NCBI RefSeq assembly: GCF_037975245.1
Contig: NC_092571.1
Location: 25,374,564-25,438,563 of the forward strand
Direction of reading: 5' to 3'
DNA: 64,000 bases
Origin: Apostichopus japonicus
Lineage: Eukaryota > Echinodermata > Holothuroidea > Aspidochirotida > Stichopodidae
Shown here: positions 23,930-36,851 of the stretch, piece after piece
Layout of the letters: every line of letters starts with the position of its first letter
Position numbering within the stretch: position 1 is the first letter of the stretch
The notes under the pieces: model-generated
The model's database searches: none
The model's input: only the letters and a program-made list of their open reading frames with translations
Told to the model about the DNA's origin: nothing
Translations under genes and position numbers: made by a program

Positions 23930-26900
23930 GAAAATAGCACAAGCTTTCAAACAGAATTTGTCGGGAAGCCTTTCTAAATCTCTCACGGACTGTGATTTAC
24001 ATGTACACTGCCTGACGGACAAACCAATGTTTGCTTTAAACCTTGAACTATATATGATCTTGTGAACGAAGTTCTTAATTTGAAGAGGGAAAACGGGCGT
24101 TTGTATCTCAATTGGGTGTATATGTAATGGCGTTACATGTTGCTTCTATGCATACAACAGTGCAATGCCTGACTCGATGTGTTTCACCAAAGTATAATGA
24201 ACTGTCAGTATCGGGACGGCGTTCTGCTAGTTGGCGGGTAAGAGGCCGGGGCTGAGGGAGGGGTGAGGGGAGGGGGTGGGGTGGTAGGGTTGTGAAGACT
24301 CACGAGACATGCTTCGTCTTTAATTTATAATAAATATCTGTATACGTCTTCCTCTGAAGAAGTCACGCGAGGTGTAGATTGTCAGGTAGAGTAGATAAAC
24401 TGCAACAATTCCATCTATAGTCCATGGTCAATTCGCCATACTGCTTTGTTCTGTAAACGCTATGGGGTAAACTTATAGATAAATCAAATTATTATTAATT
24501 AGTTAGTTAGTATTATATAGATATCCAAAAGTCATAATATGAGAGGATGGGAAAGAGGGGGAGGGGTCACGAATTTCCTCTTGTCCCGAACAATATCTAG
24601 TCTCAGCAAATATGTATCTAACAATATTTAATTTAAGGCCGTCGGTTGTCTTGTAAAACATGTTGAACAAGCTGATTGTAAATGTGCTTCGCCCTATTGC
24701 GATATCGAACTTTCTCGGCTGAGACTGCTCTGCGAATTCCCATATGCCAGCTTAGGCTCCACTCTGCCCCACCCTCACCCCTTCACCCCCAGCTGAAAGT
24801 GCACGCAACCGCGGGGCGTACGGTAACATAAGGAACGAACATAGTCATGTCATGCATGAGTAATACCTTTTACTAAAATTCATCCGAGACCGAGTCTACA
24901 TGGGAAAGAGAAATCGAAACACATTTATATCTCGACTCCCGCAGTCGCCTAACACGGCGACTGTAATACTGTGATTAAGACTCTGTTACACATCATGTCA
25001 AATATCCACAAGCCTGACCGTTCGAAAAGCAATGACATACTACACACATGAACTACATTAAAAGGTTGAAGAGAGCGATCTAGAGCAAAATAAGAGAGGA
25101 AAACAGCCGTGTTAGGAGGGCTGCTGAATAAACATGAATATTCATATTTATTCATATAACACATCTTACGTCTTACGCTAATTCTACCCCTCCCATAGTT
25201 TAAGAAACTTGCCCCGGGCCACGGAAACGTTATCAAATTGAAAAGTATATCTTTTATACAACGCTAATATAATTATATCGCACAGATATATAACGTAATG
25301 ACGAAATGTGTACTAATAATAACACGGAAAAGAAGAAAAAGGCTAAACGACCTGGTCAACATTTTTGATGAGATTGTGGGAAAGATTTAATTTCTTTCTT
25401 TCTTCTGAAAACAATATAAACATTTTTTCTTTTGCGCAATGTTGTTATTACACCTTCAAAGCAATTATCTTTCTGGGGTTTGTTCCTGTATAGTTACAGG
25501 ATTTGTTGTAGCGGTTGATGTTGTTGTTTTTGCTCTGCACATTATACCCGAGTACTTTATCTGGGGCGATGACTGCATCTGACTCTTTTTACACTTAATG
25601 CTAGAGTAAACTGGTCACCGACCCACAGCTAATCCGACGGCGACGAAGAAGAAGAAGAAGGGAAGTTATGAAGTCAAGTACACGCCAATAACTTTTACTC
25701 ATGTCAATGCAATCATTGGCTGAGACTATGTAGACGGCTACCCCGTGACCGTCATAATGATTGCGTGGAAACCTGAAATAGCACATTGCTTTACATTTAT
25801 ACGAATCGAATGTCTTCCTCTATGACTTCACCCTATATATATATATACATGAAACAAAAGAAGTTCTTTCAACTTTTAGCTAAATAATATCGAGTCTATA
25901 GCATTTAACATTAGAAACAGTAATTGAAGATGGAAACGGTGACGTATGACGAAATGGTGTAAATCAATGCTATTGTAATCATGTATATCTATACGTCTGG
26001 CTTCTAATCATGTGTATCTTCAAATATTTAACACTGCAGGTTCTCCTCTTTTGACGTTTTTAATATATTTCACTATATATGAACAGGTGTGTCTCGGTGA
26101 TAGTTCAGTGAAACACGTGCATTTGATATATAGAGGAATTTATTCCTTCACATGCATGTATATATGCTGTACTATTGTCATGATGCATTTTTAATAAAAC
26201 ATATATATAATGATATCGTTGTCACTATACATGATAGGCTGCGTTCAAGCTGTTATGTTGTATTGTATAATTAATATTAATTGAACGCATGGATTTTAGG
26301 ACCTACAATGGACCCCATTGGCATCGGGAACCAGGACGAACTCCAGGGGGAGGGGGAAGTTATGTCACTGAGCGTCCCATTTTAGAAGCCTTCATTTTCA
26401 GCTTAACTAAAGTATGAAAATGCAGGCGCGGATGCATGCTCCAGAATGCGACGTTTGTTGTCAAAAATTTGATTGGGGATCCCCAGACCCCCACCCCTCC
26501 CCCACACACACCCATTAGTGTCCGCTTCAACGACCCTAGGAACTCCCCCTTGTACAATCCTGCATCCGCCCCTGATTTGAGGATATATTCGCTTTCATCC
26601 AATTTACCATGGCCCCTTTTATTCGACCGTGGGCCTTAAAGCTGTGTTCCCCCTCCCCACTCTCCCCATCTGGTCAGGCCTGATATATACACCGGTAATT
26701 CTTAGCCTACTCCGACAAATATTTGAATCTAGGGATGAACTTAATGAGGTAACGCCCTGACAACTTTACAATATTTATCGTATTTGTAATTTGTATTATA
26801 CTTCTATAACTAACGGACGTTTTGCGTATGTCAACTAGGGGTTGATCCAGCTATTATGAAAGTAGGGTTAAACCAATACAAATACATTTCAGAAAAAAAT

Positions 26901-29900
26901 GTCTCTAACTCTAGAATTCTGGATGATAACCAAGGGTGGCTCCAGGATTGAGGTGGGTGGGGGGGGGGGGGCAGGCAACCGTTTAGAGTCATAGTGCACA
27001 TTTCCAAGTGATTTATCTGTGATGACAAGAAAGGTTACATAAGGGGGGAGGGGGGACGCCCCTGAGGACTTTGAAGCGAAATCCTCTGTAGGGGTCTGGA
27101 GCTCCTCCCCCCCCCCCTCCAGAAAAAATGCATATTAAGGTTATAAACTAGATGTATAAGTAAGTCTATACACGCAAGGTTATGCTGATAACTACCCTTA
27201 TTTTTTTGTGCTATTGAGAAAAGGGGGGGGTACACCCTCACACCAAACCCTCCCTTTGATTTAGAATCTATTGAAAAAGAGTAACGGGTGATGAAATTCA
27301 GGATGTCAATATGTGAAGTGATGAATTCAAGAAAAGATGGTTCTAAAATAAATACATGTAACAACCCCATGTAATGATGATATTCGAACATATTTAAATG
27401 GATTAAGTCGCCATTTTGTTCCCATGCAATTTCCACTGAAATTGTGTAATGAATGACAGCGAGCAAAAAACTTTTGATTTTCACGTTCGATCCCTTTTCT
27501 TCAATTATCTGTGGCTGGGCTGGAATTAAATAATCTTTGGACCCGAGATGGACGGGGAATAAAGAGGGATTAGTTGGCCGCGAGTGGTGAGGGGTGATAT
27601 GGAGGGGGGGCTGATGGGGTCAAAGGCTTGGAAAGAGTGCCGGCATGCCCCTTCTATGTATTGGAAGACGTGGAAACAATATAAAAGACAAAAACATATG
27701 AATTGTTTGATTTTGTATTTATTTCATTTAGTGTTTTATTTTTTTTAAACGTTCTCTTGTGTAAGTCAACGTAAAAAAAAACAAATTCTTCCACCATTTT
27801 TTTTTTATAAGTCTTATTACACGATATAAAGCCCTGGCTTAAATCCCTCAAATATATATATTATATAAATATACACACAGACTTCTTTAATTTTTTTTTC
27901 TCTTTTTTTCTCCTCACCATCACAATCTTCCTTATACAAATATACAAAAACAAAATGACAATCTTTGGCGCTTAATGACAATCAGTCCCTTTAATTTTTT
28001 TGTTTCATTCCGTGTTCCCTTTATTAATGCAATTCGTCAGGATTTGAAGGCATAATTTCTTTTTACTCTGTTGTTTTTATCTCATTTTAATTCAAAGCTA
28101 CTCAAGTTAAGCATTAAATTAAAACAAAAAATCTCAACAAGAAATATATATCCTTTTCTTTTTCAAGATCAATATCCTATATTTAGATGTAACACAGTAA
28201 GTTCAAAAGTCTTTGATATGCACGTATATATCATATGAATATCTTTAGCAAACTACGGGATTCATTTCAGGCGTCCACACACGGAATGGGGAAGTGTGTT
28301 GGATGGGGGGGGGAGGTTGGGGCGATACAATATTCAGTGATTGTAAAATTTAAGTGTCTACTAAGATATGCACCAATTATATGCGGCCAAAACATTATAA
28401 GATCAATATTACGTCAGATACCGTATCGAGAATAAAATGTACATAATTGATATTTTCAGCCCAAGGAAAAAAACAAGAAATCTTAAGATGATCATTTATG
28501 TATGAGAACATTCTTTTTTTACATCAGAATAATTTGATATTTAAATTAAATCAAACAATAACCTGCTTATAACACTTAAATCGCGTGGTTTGACGAGCAC
28601 AACTCGAAACATAACCTTCACAAAGTGACAAACAAACTTGCGCGTCTATTGTGGGTGCAAAGTTTCTTCCGTTTTTCTTTTGTTATCTTTGAAACATGCG
28701 AATATTTTTTGATCAAGAACACCGGATACGACAATATTTCATGTTTGTCTGCAACAAAGTCTACCTTACCTCCCTATACAGTAACCACATCCGAACATAT
28801 AAATAGAACTATAACGTATCTGAAATAACGAATCAATACTAAAAAATTATTAATAATAGCACTCGGTAAATCGTTCAGACACCATATACCTGCATTCATA
28901 ACTCTTAAAGAGCTATTTTGGAACAAACAAAATAAAACAGCATATAACAAACTCGCAGATTTAAAACAGAATTAAAGAGAAATACTCCGCATGGGGTGCA
29001 AATAAAAACGTAAAATAATGTGTAAACAACATAGCTATTGTTTAGGATTATTTTCCGTGGGAAACTACGCGGAAAATGACATAGGTCAAAGGTCAACTTA
29101 AAGTCCACGCTTTCCGTCCTACCTCCCTTACCCCTTCCCGACCCACCCAGCCGTACTGTCACGGTTAAGTTACATACCATTATTTTTATCAGTGGTCAAA
29201 ACTTGTATACTATACGTAACGAAAAGTAATCGTTTTTTGGGGCTTAAATTTAAACCCATGAAATTTGAAGAACGTTTTTGTAATACTCATATTCTTATGT
29301 TTTTCTCAATGTTTTATATTCCGTTATTATATACTTCTCTGTCAATGAGTGTATATATGTTTATGTTCTACCGTTAGTCAGTCTATGTGTCCTCAAAGAT
29401 TTCTATCGGACTGAAAACAAAGACACATCAGTTTCGTAGACTTTTCAAAGTTTCGCACTTTCTAATGTACTGGGTGTATAGGGGACCATGCACCCCCACC
29501 CCTCCCCACTATCTGTGCCATCATCATGTCTACAAAAGCCTCAAAAAGTTGCAGGACACTCCTGGCTACGGGGTCTGTGTGTTGTGTGAATGTTTGTATG
29601 TGAGATACAGATCATTCGCTTTTTACTGAGTGCTGTGCATGGAAGTTGTACAACGCATATAGACCAACCAGCACAACAATATAATGGATACTATTATCCC
29701 CAACCCATGTCTCACGCCACCCGACCATATCCGTTCACGCTTTGAAACCATCTGTCATAAGACACATAATTTCTTTCATAACTGGAGAAATTGCCCGCGA
29801 CTTCGATTAAAGGTCACGTGATATGGTACCGCATTATCTCTTAAGCAGATTACCACGTACAGGTAACTTCATTATTACCCAGGGCTAGCTGTTTTACTAA

Positions 29901-30060
29901 TCACTTTTAACTTTTTACATGCATTATGAAGGATTATAGAATGTTGCAATTACAGGCATTTTTTTTTTTTTAGTACAACTCAATCAAGTTTTGTCACGGC
30001 TTCATGGAAGCCATTTAAGTTAGGTGAGTTCAACGAACGAGAGGAGTTCGGCGAGAATAC
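23930..30060. other. Gene-free stretch with many G/C runs
   Basis: Apart from the small hAT-like element at 26423-26574, I see AT-rich sequence peppered with C- or G-runs of 8-12 (for example 26955-26971, 27104-27118, 28304-28315). The 149-codon minus-strand frame at 27035-27484 crosses such runs, has no domain and is judged spurious. Confidence 0.55.
26423..26574. mobile_element. Small hAT-like element, degraded
   Basis: The left end CAGGCGCGGATGCATG and the right end (reverse complement CAGGGGCGGATGCAGG) form a 16-bp inverted repeat of the CAGGGGCGGAT type common at hAT termini. The 152-bp interior is C-run-rich and noncoding. No matching 8-bp flanks were found, so it is probably old. Confidence 0.55.
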
Positions 30061-30061
30061 A

Positions 30062-30098
30062 TACATATGTATATATATATATTGGCTATATATATGTT

Positions 30099-30194
<96 letters not shown>
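30062..30194. repeat. (TA)n microsatellite
   Basis: About 130 bp of TA dinucleotides with a TTGGC interruption near 30080 and a pure tract from about 30103. Confidence 0.95.
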
Positions 30195-30196
<2 letters not shown>

Positions 30197-31292
30197 TTGA
30201 AAGCAACGTTTCGTCTTGAGTTGTCTAGCATCTGTTAGAAGCTAATAATAATAACCGCGGTTGAATTATGGGTAATATAACTAAATATTGTATTAGGAGT
30301 AGATCTCTACAAAGTCATTGACACTGTTTTAATTTGACCGAGGGAAGTCGAATTGTTAGCGAGCAAGAAGGTGGAAATTATCGTTAAGACACTTAATCAC
30401 AATAAATACATCCCCAGCATAAGGCAAAAATAGAAACCAGTCTAGCGTAACAGGACTATAACAAAAACAACCAGCACGGTGACTGGTTGTGCGAACAATG
30501 ACATTGTACGGTGATTGCCTGAATAACCGTAGGCTTTTAATCTTTTCTCATTTTGTCTTTTTCAATTTTCAGTTTTTATTATCTTTTTGATATTCTTTGA
30601 AACCACAACGGATGTCTTTGTTGAAGCAATCTAAAAAGGACAAATACAAGTTTGGTGCTTTTTAATGGGAGAAAAAAAAACTTCGTATTAAATATAAACC
30701 TGCACAAAACAGTTGAACAGGCTATGCAATTCATCGTCCATTGTCAAAACTTTGGGTGCTTTGCTTCTGTGGGAACAATTATAATCCACAAAAGGTTTCA
30801 ACAGAAGAAAGGAATAAAGAAAAATAAGGGGAGAAAAAGGGCTTCCAACCGAACAAATAATGTAATGGAGGTCTGGGATTATAAAGCCTATACGCTAAGT
30901 CGCACTTGTCGAGTTGTAGTAGCAGTTTTGTATATGAAAAAGTCACACAGAGTTTAGGCTCGTGCTAACGACGTTGCCACGTTGGCAATCGACACTGTCG
31001 AATACCAAATAGGATAGCGAAAGCAAGCTATAGATTAATTAATGTATTAATTAATTAACGGTATTCAGTTATTACAGTTAGCACGCATAAGACGATTGAA
31101 TGGGATGTTCATTAATGTAATGTCTTAACTTCGTTGCATCCCTGATTCAGGTGTGACCAGGGGTAGGGGCGCGATCCCCTCCCCATTATTTTGGTTATGT
31201 TGGGGTCTAAGGTGTTAATTAGTGTAGTCTGAGCCGGGGAAGGATCTAAGGGAATAAGTGACCGCCTCACCTTTGAGAAATGGTCACAAAAT

Positions 31293-31317
31293 GGGGGTGG
31301 GGGTGGGGGTGGGGGTG
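31293..31317 (+). repeat. (GGGGGT)n, G-quadruplex-type tract
   Basis: Four G5 runs separated by single T. This fits the intramolecular G-quadruplex pattern with one-base loops. Confidence 0.8.
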
Positions 31318-32093
31318 TGTGCTGAGATGCGTAATGGTTTTATATTTAGCAAGTATTGACGAAACGGTCAAGATATTTCAACTGGTCATATAAGTTATAT
31401 TCATGCTACGAAGTAATGTTGGGGGTAATATCTATCAGACACGGTGTCCAGAGTCAGGTTGGACCTTAGGGGCAATTACGTCACCGTTCCCCCTTTTTGA
31501 GTTTACCCCTCCGCACCCCACCTCACCTCATCTCACCCCACCAACCTTTTCCTGTCTCACGTCCTTCAATTCGGGTATAAAATATTACTCTCGCATTCGA
31601 ACTTCGCGTTTGAAATACAATTTCCAATCAGACTGCTTGTTATACGCTCTTCAGCGCACATAATGGCCTAGAAATAGTCACCATTTTCTTATAAAATTTG
31701 GTTGATCAGCAATCTGTCTCCAAATATTGTCGACTATCGATGGTGTTCTTGGGAAAAATAACGGATACTTTAATTAGAAATACTGTTACAAAAACCAAAC
31801 GACAACAGTTTAGGCATTTCGCCTGATCATGACCGGTGATGTGGTTCCGAATGAACGCCAATTGGGCCTTAAATAGGAAATCATACCAGTCATAACGGAA
31901 CCACTTGATGCATTGTGTCTCATACCATATGAAGATAAAAAGAAGGAGAGAAAAATGTCCTCTTTTATTAGAGGAAAAAACAACAAGGCGATCTTATAAA
32001 TTGCAGTCACAGAGGGAGTTCATAAGTTGGCCCATATATAGGCCTACACACATCAATACAACAAAAGACATAGGGGGAAACATATACACACAC

Positions 32094-32096
<3 letters not shown>

Positions 32097-32166
<70 letters not shown>
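32097..32166. repeat. (TA)n microsatellite
   Basis: About 70 bp of TA dinucleotides flanked by inverted ACACAC and TGTGT words. Confidence 0.95.
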
Positions 32167-32168
<2 letters not shown>

Positions 32169-33711
32169 CGTGTGTATATGTGTCAGTTGAAAATTTCGTG
32201 TTAAATTAGGTCTCAAACAGAAACAGACTTTTTCAGAAATTGGATTTTCGTAGCATTTTTTGTGAGAAAAAATGCTCTAATTCTTAAAGAATCATATTCA
32301 TGGAACCTAAATGTGTCTGTATCATCCCCGGTTATAATATACGGCGAACTAAAACATTCAAGAAACAGAAAGACCGAGAGGCCATTCTACAACGAGAAAT
32401 CAATATTTGGCGTATTCTTTTACCTTGTGTGCGACGGCGCAGGTTAAATGCATTCAAGCGACATGACTCTTTTTACGAAGGACAAAACTTACTAAAAGCA
32501 GCAGTTCGAATGATTTGATATTTGTACAATATTTTCTGAGTAAAGAAAAGGAGCTTATTCGCGTAGAATGACCTAATGGCTGTACCAGGTAGTGAATTGC
32601 CATAAGTTACACGGAATTTAGCAGAAACTATTTCTCAATCCGGCAAGCCAAGGGGAAAATCTAGACCGATTTTACTCACCAGTATAACTTAATCTATTCA
32701 GGGTTTTGTTCTTAACTGATAGCTGCGTTTAATTACTCCCATATCTCGTAAGATTTTACATGATACGGTAAGGAACATTAGCATCTATTACTGCGATTGT
32801 TAAGTTTTGATTGACGAAATAATGTAATAAATATATTTTAAAAAATCCCTCTTTTTTTGTAGTTTTTAGTTTTGCTTTAATTTCCTACGAATCCATCACA
32901 AACTTATGCGAAAAGATTTTTAACACTGAAATATACATATATATATGCACTGTACTAGGGTTTTGTTAAAGTTGATACAATCAATTCCGTTTACCTGGAA
33001 TTCTTGAAATACGATCAATTAAAGGCGCAGAATACCCCTTTAATGATGGCACACATTATATGTGCATCGATTGGATACAATTGTGTTATGAAAAGTGGGT
33101 TGAGTTTGAGATAATGTTATCACTGATATATAGCTTAAGAGTGACCTATATATTGACGAGGATGGCGAAATTATATCATCGCCTGCAAGGTCTTTGAGAA
33201 GTATATAAATATAGAAGCGAAGAAACAAGTGAATCAGACCCAACCGTATTTTGGTCAATTGGGAGAGTGTTATGTTTCATAAATTTTGTATGTTTTGGCA
33301 AATGATGCACAACAACAGCAAGATTGGTTCATAATTAAACATACTGAACATTTCTGATGGGCTATACTTTCGACTGGATATGAAATGTAGGCTACGATGA
33401 CTTAGAAGACCAATTTGAATTTGAGATACATGTATAAGGAAAAGAAAAGAGTTCATTTTTACCAAGACAGAATGTTAAAAACCTACCCTTATACCCTTAC
33501 TACAGGCTAATGTAAACTTTAACCATACCAACGGACCGGGGAAAAAATTGGCGCGCAAACTTACTTGCAGCCTGTACATGATAACAAGAGACATTAGAAG
33601 AATGTTACAGCTTGCAATTTCTCTCTTACAGAATTAACTTCTGTCCATAAAGTCTATACTGTTATTTATATACAGGCTATAGATTATCCACACCGTTAAC
33701 GCCGTATGGCT

Positions 33712-33717
33712 TTTAAT
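33712..33717 (-). promoter_or_regulatory. Possible polyadenylation signal (ATTAAA)
   Basis: TTTAAT on the plus strand gives ATTAAA on the minus strand, downstream of the receptor stop codon. In AT-rich DNA this word is common by chance, so this is only a candidate. Confidence 0.2.
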
Positions 33718-34093
33718 AACACATTTAACTTTGATGATCATAATAATAATAATTCATAACAAACTCTTGTGTGCGTCCTTAAAATAGTGCACTGACATAT
33801 CATTTTGATAAGGTGAGAATCTTTTACAGAAGGCCGTTTGTTGTGAAAATTGAGAACAAGATTCCATCTCCCAGAAAAATTGCTGATAAACCAAAATAAT
33901 AATGATAATGATAATAATAATAAAAAACTTTAAAAAACAAAAAGACTCTTGAAATCAGAGGCTTATATAGGATGTATAAGCGTTCACAAGTCATAAGCCA
34001 TCTGTTTTAAAGGCGGGCTGTTAGTTTTCCCGGACAAAATACTCGGTGAAAGAATAAGATGAGCAGATTTTCCGAGATCAGTTTCAGTCTGTG

Positions 34094-34332
34094 TTAGGTT
34101 TCCAACAATTCCTTGAGAACTGATTTGACTGTCGTGTTACCGACAAGATGGCGATAAAAGAGTTGTTCAAACGCCATGATAGGGAACCCGCGAACACCTG
34201 GCAGGTGAAGCAGCATATGGGACAATCTCAGTGGGTTACTAGGGTAACAGACCGTTTCGTATTCCATTAACAGCATGTGTATCTGTTCGCTGGCTTTAAC
34301 CACTGCGTTACTGTTTTTCAAGTCTCGCAAAT
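34094..34332 (-). other. Receptor terminal exon B (LBD helices 9-12)
   Basis: The 239-bp exon starts after the acceptor CTTTTTTCCCATAG (ending at 34333) and runs to TAA. It begins DLRDLKNSNAV, which lines up with the helix 8-9 linker of NR2E receptors, and ends in the AF-2 helix followed by only Glu-Thr, so the protein stops right after helix 12. A possible ATTAAA polyadenylation word lies on the same strand at 33717-33712, about 380 nt past the stop. Confidence 0.85.
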
Positions 34333-36636
34333 CTATGGGAAAAAAGTGATAAAAGTAGAATATCATTAGAAACTACATACACACACCAAAAAAATGTCCC
34401 TGCAGATAGGCCTAAATATATAGTATATAATGAGGTTTAATGAGATGGATATTAGCAAGGAATTACGTCTTGGCTTAAATTTATCTTTGCGAAAACATAT
34501 ACAGCGTGTAACTTGAATTTTATCGACTGAATTAAGTTCATATAACATTTAGATATAGCCAGATGAAGTCTCGATCCTAGTATAGGCGTATAGGAGGCGG
34601 GGAGGGCGCTGGGGGGGGGGGGCTGCAGCCCCCAACCAAATAGTTTTGTGAAAATTCGGGCAATATGGTGAGAATTATTCGGGCACCTACTGAAAGAAAA
34701 ATAATTTGCAATCTGTTTTTCAATGGTTAAACTTATATTATTATGATAATTATTATTGTAAAGACTTGCCCAATAATTATAACCAATATGGAAGGGTAAT
34801 AACACGGAAAAGGATTGTATGTTATTGGCATGTGATGTAATAACCGATGCATGCCTATACGATATGCCTATAAGATGTTGGATGCGCAAGTCGTTACAGC
34901 CCTCCCCCCCCCCCCTCCCAAAAGCAAATTAGGCTCCTACGCCTATGGATCCTAGTAAGAACTTCTTCTGAAGATAAACAGCAACGAAAACAGACTAAGG
35001 ACACAATAATTAGACACACATGGACGGACAATCAAATGGGACGATTGAACAAATTTAGACAGAAAAGAGAGAGAGAGAGAGAGGGAGACAGAGGTGAGAT
35101 GAGATGGTGAAGAGGTGACAGCTGGGTTAAAGGACTGTGGAATCAGAGGTTTTAATATTCGATACAAAATGTATTAGTTTCATCAGGCAGTCGTCGATGG
35201 TGGCTGGTGGTTGGTGGTTATATATATATATATGGTTTTATCATCAGAAGAGAATTCACGGACATGTCATCAAAACAAATCAACTTCCAAACCCATGCCC
35301 TCTTATCATTTATAGAAGTATGTTGTAATGTAGTAAGATCTAATAGTAGTTAATTAGCATTTTTAATATGCATAAGTTCTCAATAGGCATGTGACTAATA
35401 CTAACATGAAAAGTGACAGGGTCGACGGAATATCAACCTTCGAACGGTTCTATTTTTAGAATGAAGTCTGTAGGTGGGAGTGTCTTATAGTTTGATCAAT
35501 ATTAATCTTAATTTGAGTAATATACTCGGTGGGTTTGGAAAAAACAAATTGCGGACCAAAACCTTCAAAATTTGCTTTGAAGCAGATAACTGTATGAATA
35601 AGGAATGCTGTACTATCATGACCATAATTCACTTGTGTGTATATATATACGAGAGAACGGCATTTCTACTTCATTGCTAAATTGAAACTGCAGGGAGTAT
35701 TCACCATTGTCACTTAACTTCTTCCGAAATAGTGTAAAACTGCAAACAGCTAGGGTAAAAAAAATCGTGTCCTTTTTGGTGTTCGATAGGGCAATTATGT
35801 CACGCGCATAGAATAAATAACTGCGACTGTGTTTAATTAAGAGCGACAAGACAGGCCGGGAAAAGACACTTAGCGACTTACCTGTGTTTAAGAGCATCAA
35901 AAGTCTCAACAGAGCAAACTCCTTACTGTCAATATTCATCTGTTCGAGTTTTCCGATGATAAATTTCAGCTGATCAACATGTGTAGTAGAAGGTACGTGG
36001 GACTCCATCCTAGCGATCGTCCTCCGTTTCCTAGGTTTATCTATGTGAGGACAGACAATGTTTTGATTCACTGCAGGATGAACCTCGAAACTGAAGTTAT
36101 TTTGCGCCATGTAAAGAATGACGAGTTCTTTCCACGAAGAGTAGAGCAGAGTTCTCATATCTTCAGTGTCGATGCTTCCAAGCACGGGATACTTTCTGAC
36201 CATGCGCGCCGACCGGGTCAGCCACTCTGCCAAGAGATTGTCCGTCCGCCCATTGCCCTCCTGTACTAACGTGACACTCTCCGAGCATGCGCACGAGCAT
36301 CTCTTTTGCCTACTAGTATTTCTCTCGTGTGGTTTATGCTGATTGTTAACGCTTGTGGAATGATAGTTCACCTGCACTGCGGCTGACGGCGGGGACATCG
36401 TTGACTGGGGAATAGGTTGGCTAGACCCTCCATGCAGAAGAGTGTGATGTAATTCAAATTGATAATCGTTGTTGTTCATATGATCGTTGTCGATTTCCAT
36501 TAACGATAGCTCAACGTCTTCACTTCCAGGGTAATTTGAATCCATAAGCAAAGCCGTAAGTGTCGGTGTAGGGTTCCGAGGAGACCGCCCTCTATCATGA
36601 GTCACCAAATCATCCATACTCGTTGCCAGGTTTGAC
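34094..36636 (-). CDS. NR2-type nuclear receptor ligand-binding-domain protein, two exons seen, 5' end possibly missing
   Basis: Exons 36636-35882 and 34332-34094 join in frame (phase 1, codon G|AT = Asp). From the first in-frame ATG at 36617 they encode 324 residues ending at TAA (34096-34094). Residues 1-125 are polar and low in structure (Ser/Asn/His/Pro-rich). Residues about 126-324 read as a ligand-binding domain. Helices 3-5 hold LGSIDTEDMRTLL (146-158) and SSWKEL (160-165). Helices 7-8 hold EFALLRLLMLLN (233-244). Helices 9-11 hold YPSNPLRL (275-282) and HLPGVR (288-293). VLKELL (317-322) fits the AF-2 coactivator motif. The family acts as nuclear, ligand-regulated or constitutive transcription factors. 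By memory, the helix 7-12 pattern is nearest NR2E (TLX/PNR), but other NR2 groups remain possible. KPRKRR (194-199) is a basic patch resembling a nuclear localisation signal. No DNA-binding domain is seen. The acceptor at 36637-36640 implies another 5' exon, coding or untranslated. Confidence 0.85.
34333..35881 (-). other. Intron of the receptor gene
   Basis: A 1549-bp GT-AG intron splitting the LBD between helices 8 and 9. It contains a hAT-like MITE (34581-34947), a (GA)n tract near 35063-35085 and a short (TA)n near 35219-35233. The rest is AT-rich sequence with no recognisable feature. Open frames inside it (for example 34452-34889) cross the G/C runs of the MITE and are not exons. Confidence 0.8.
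34581..34947. mobile_element. hAT-like MITE with 8-bp target site duplication
   Basis: The element is 367 bp and flanked by identical GATCCTAG copies at 34573-34580 and 34948-34955. Its ends are inverted repeats: left tATAGGCGTAtAGGAGGC, right (reverse complement) CATAGGCGTAGGAGCC. Just inside the left end is a G run followed by the palindrome GGGGGCTGCAGCCCCC. It has no coding capacity. An 8-bp duplication is the hallmark of hAT transposases, so it was probably mobilised in trans. It sits in the intron of the receptor gene. Confidence 0.8.
35882..36636 (-). other. Receptor exon A (N-terminal region to LBD helix 8)
   Basis: The 755-bp exon is bounded upstream by a pyrimidine-rich acceptor (TTTGTTTTACAG ending at 36637). 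Downstream it ends at a perfect donor, CAG|GTAAGT, with the intron starting at 35881. The frame is open across the whole exon. The reading frame also stays open upstream through the acceptor, but the first in-frame ATG is at 36617-36615, so translation may start here or come in from an upstream exon with a one-base phase remainder. Base composition is clearly less AT-rich than the surroundings and free of microsatellites, as expected for a coding exon. Confidence 0.85.
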
Positions 36637-36851
36637 CTGTAAAACAAAGGTAAACAAATATATATATTTTTAAAACTTCAAAAATCAATGAAATATTACA
36701 GATTCAATTTGTCTAAGGACAGTAATGTGTTCTTCCTTCCAACTATGAAAGCTTCCTCGGAGATGTGGTAGTTCTCCTATGTCTATCAAGACGAACACAC
36801 GATTATTGTGTTTACATTTAAGGGATATATGAAAAGAGAAAAAGCATTTAT

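Larger units (their letters stand above)
30195..33711. other. Gene-free stretch 3' of the receptor gene
   Basis: Contains the G-quadruplex tract and one (TA)n. Nothing else is recognised. Frames at 30652-30957, 31403-31663 and 32262-32518 show no family features. Part of 33712-34093 is probably the receptor 3' untranslated region. Confidence 0.55.

Noticed and set aside
27035-27484. 149-codon minus-strand frame
   Set aside because: It runs through G and C homopolymers, shows no domain and has no supporting splice or start context.
34452-34889. 145-codon minus-strand frame in the receptor intron
   Set aside because: It crosses the hAT-like MITE and its G/C runs, and the splice sites that join exons A and B exclude it.
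35979-36269. 96-codon plus-strand frame
   Set aside because: It is the antisense shadow of receptor exon A.
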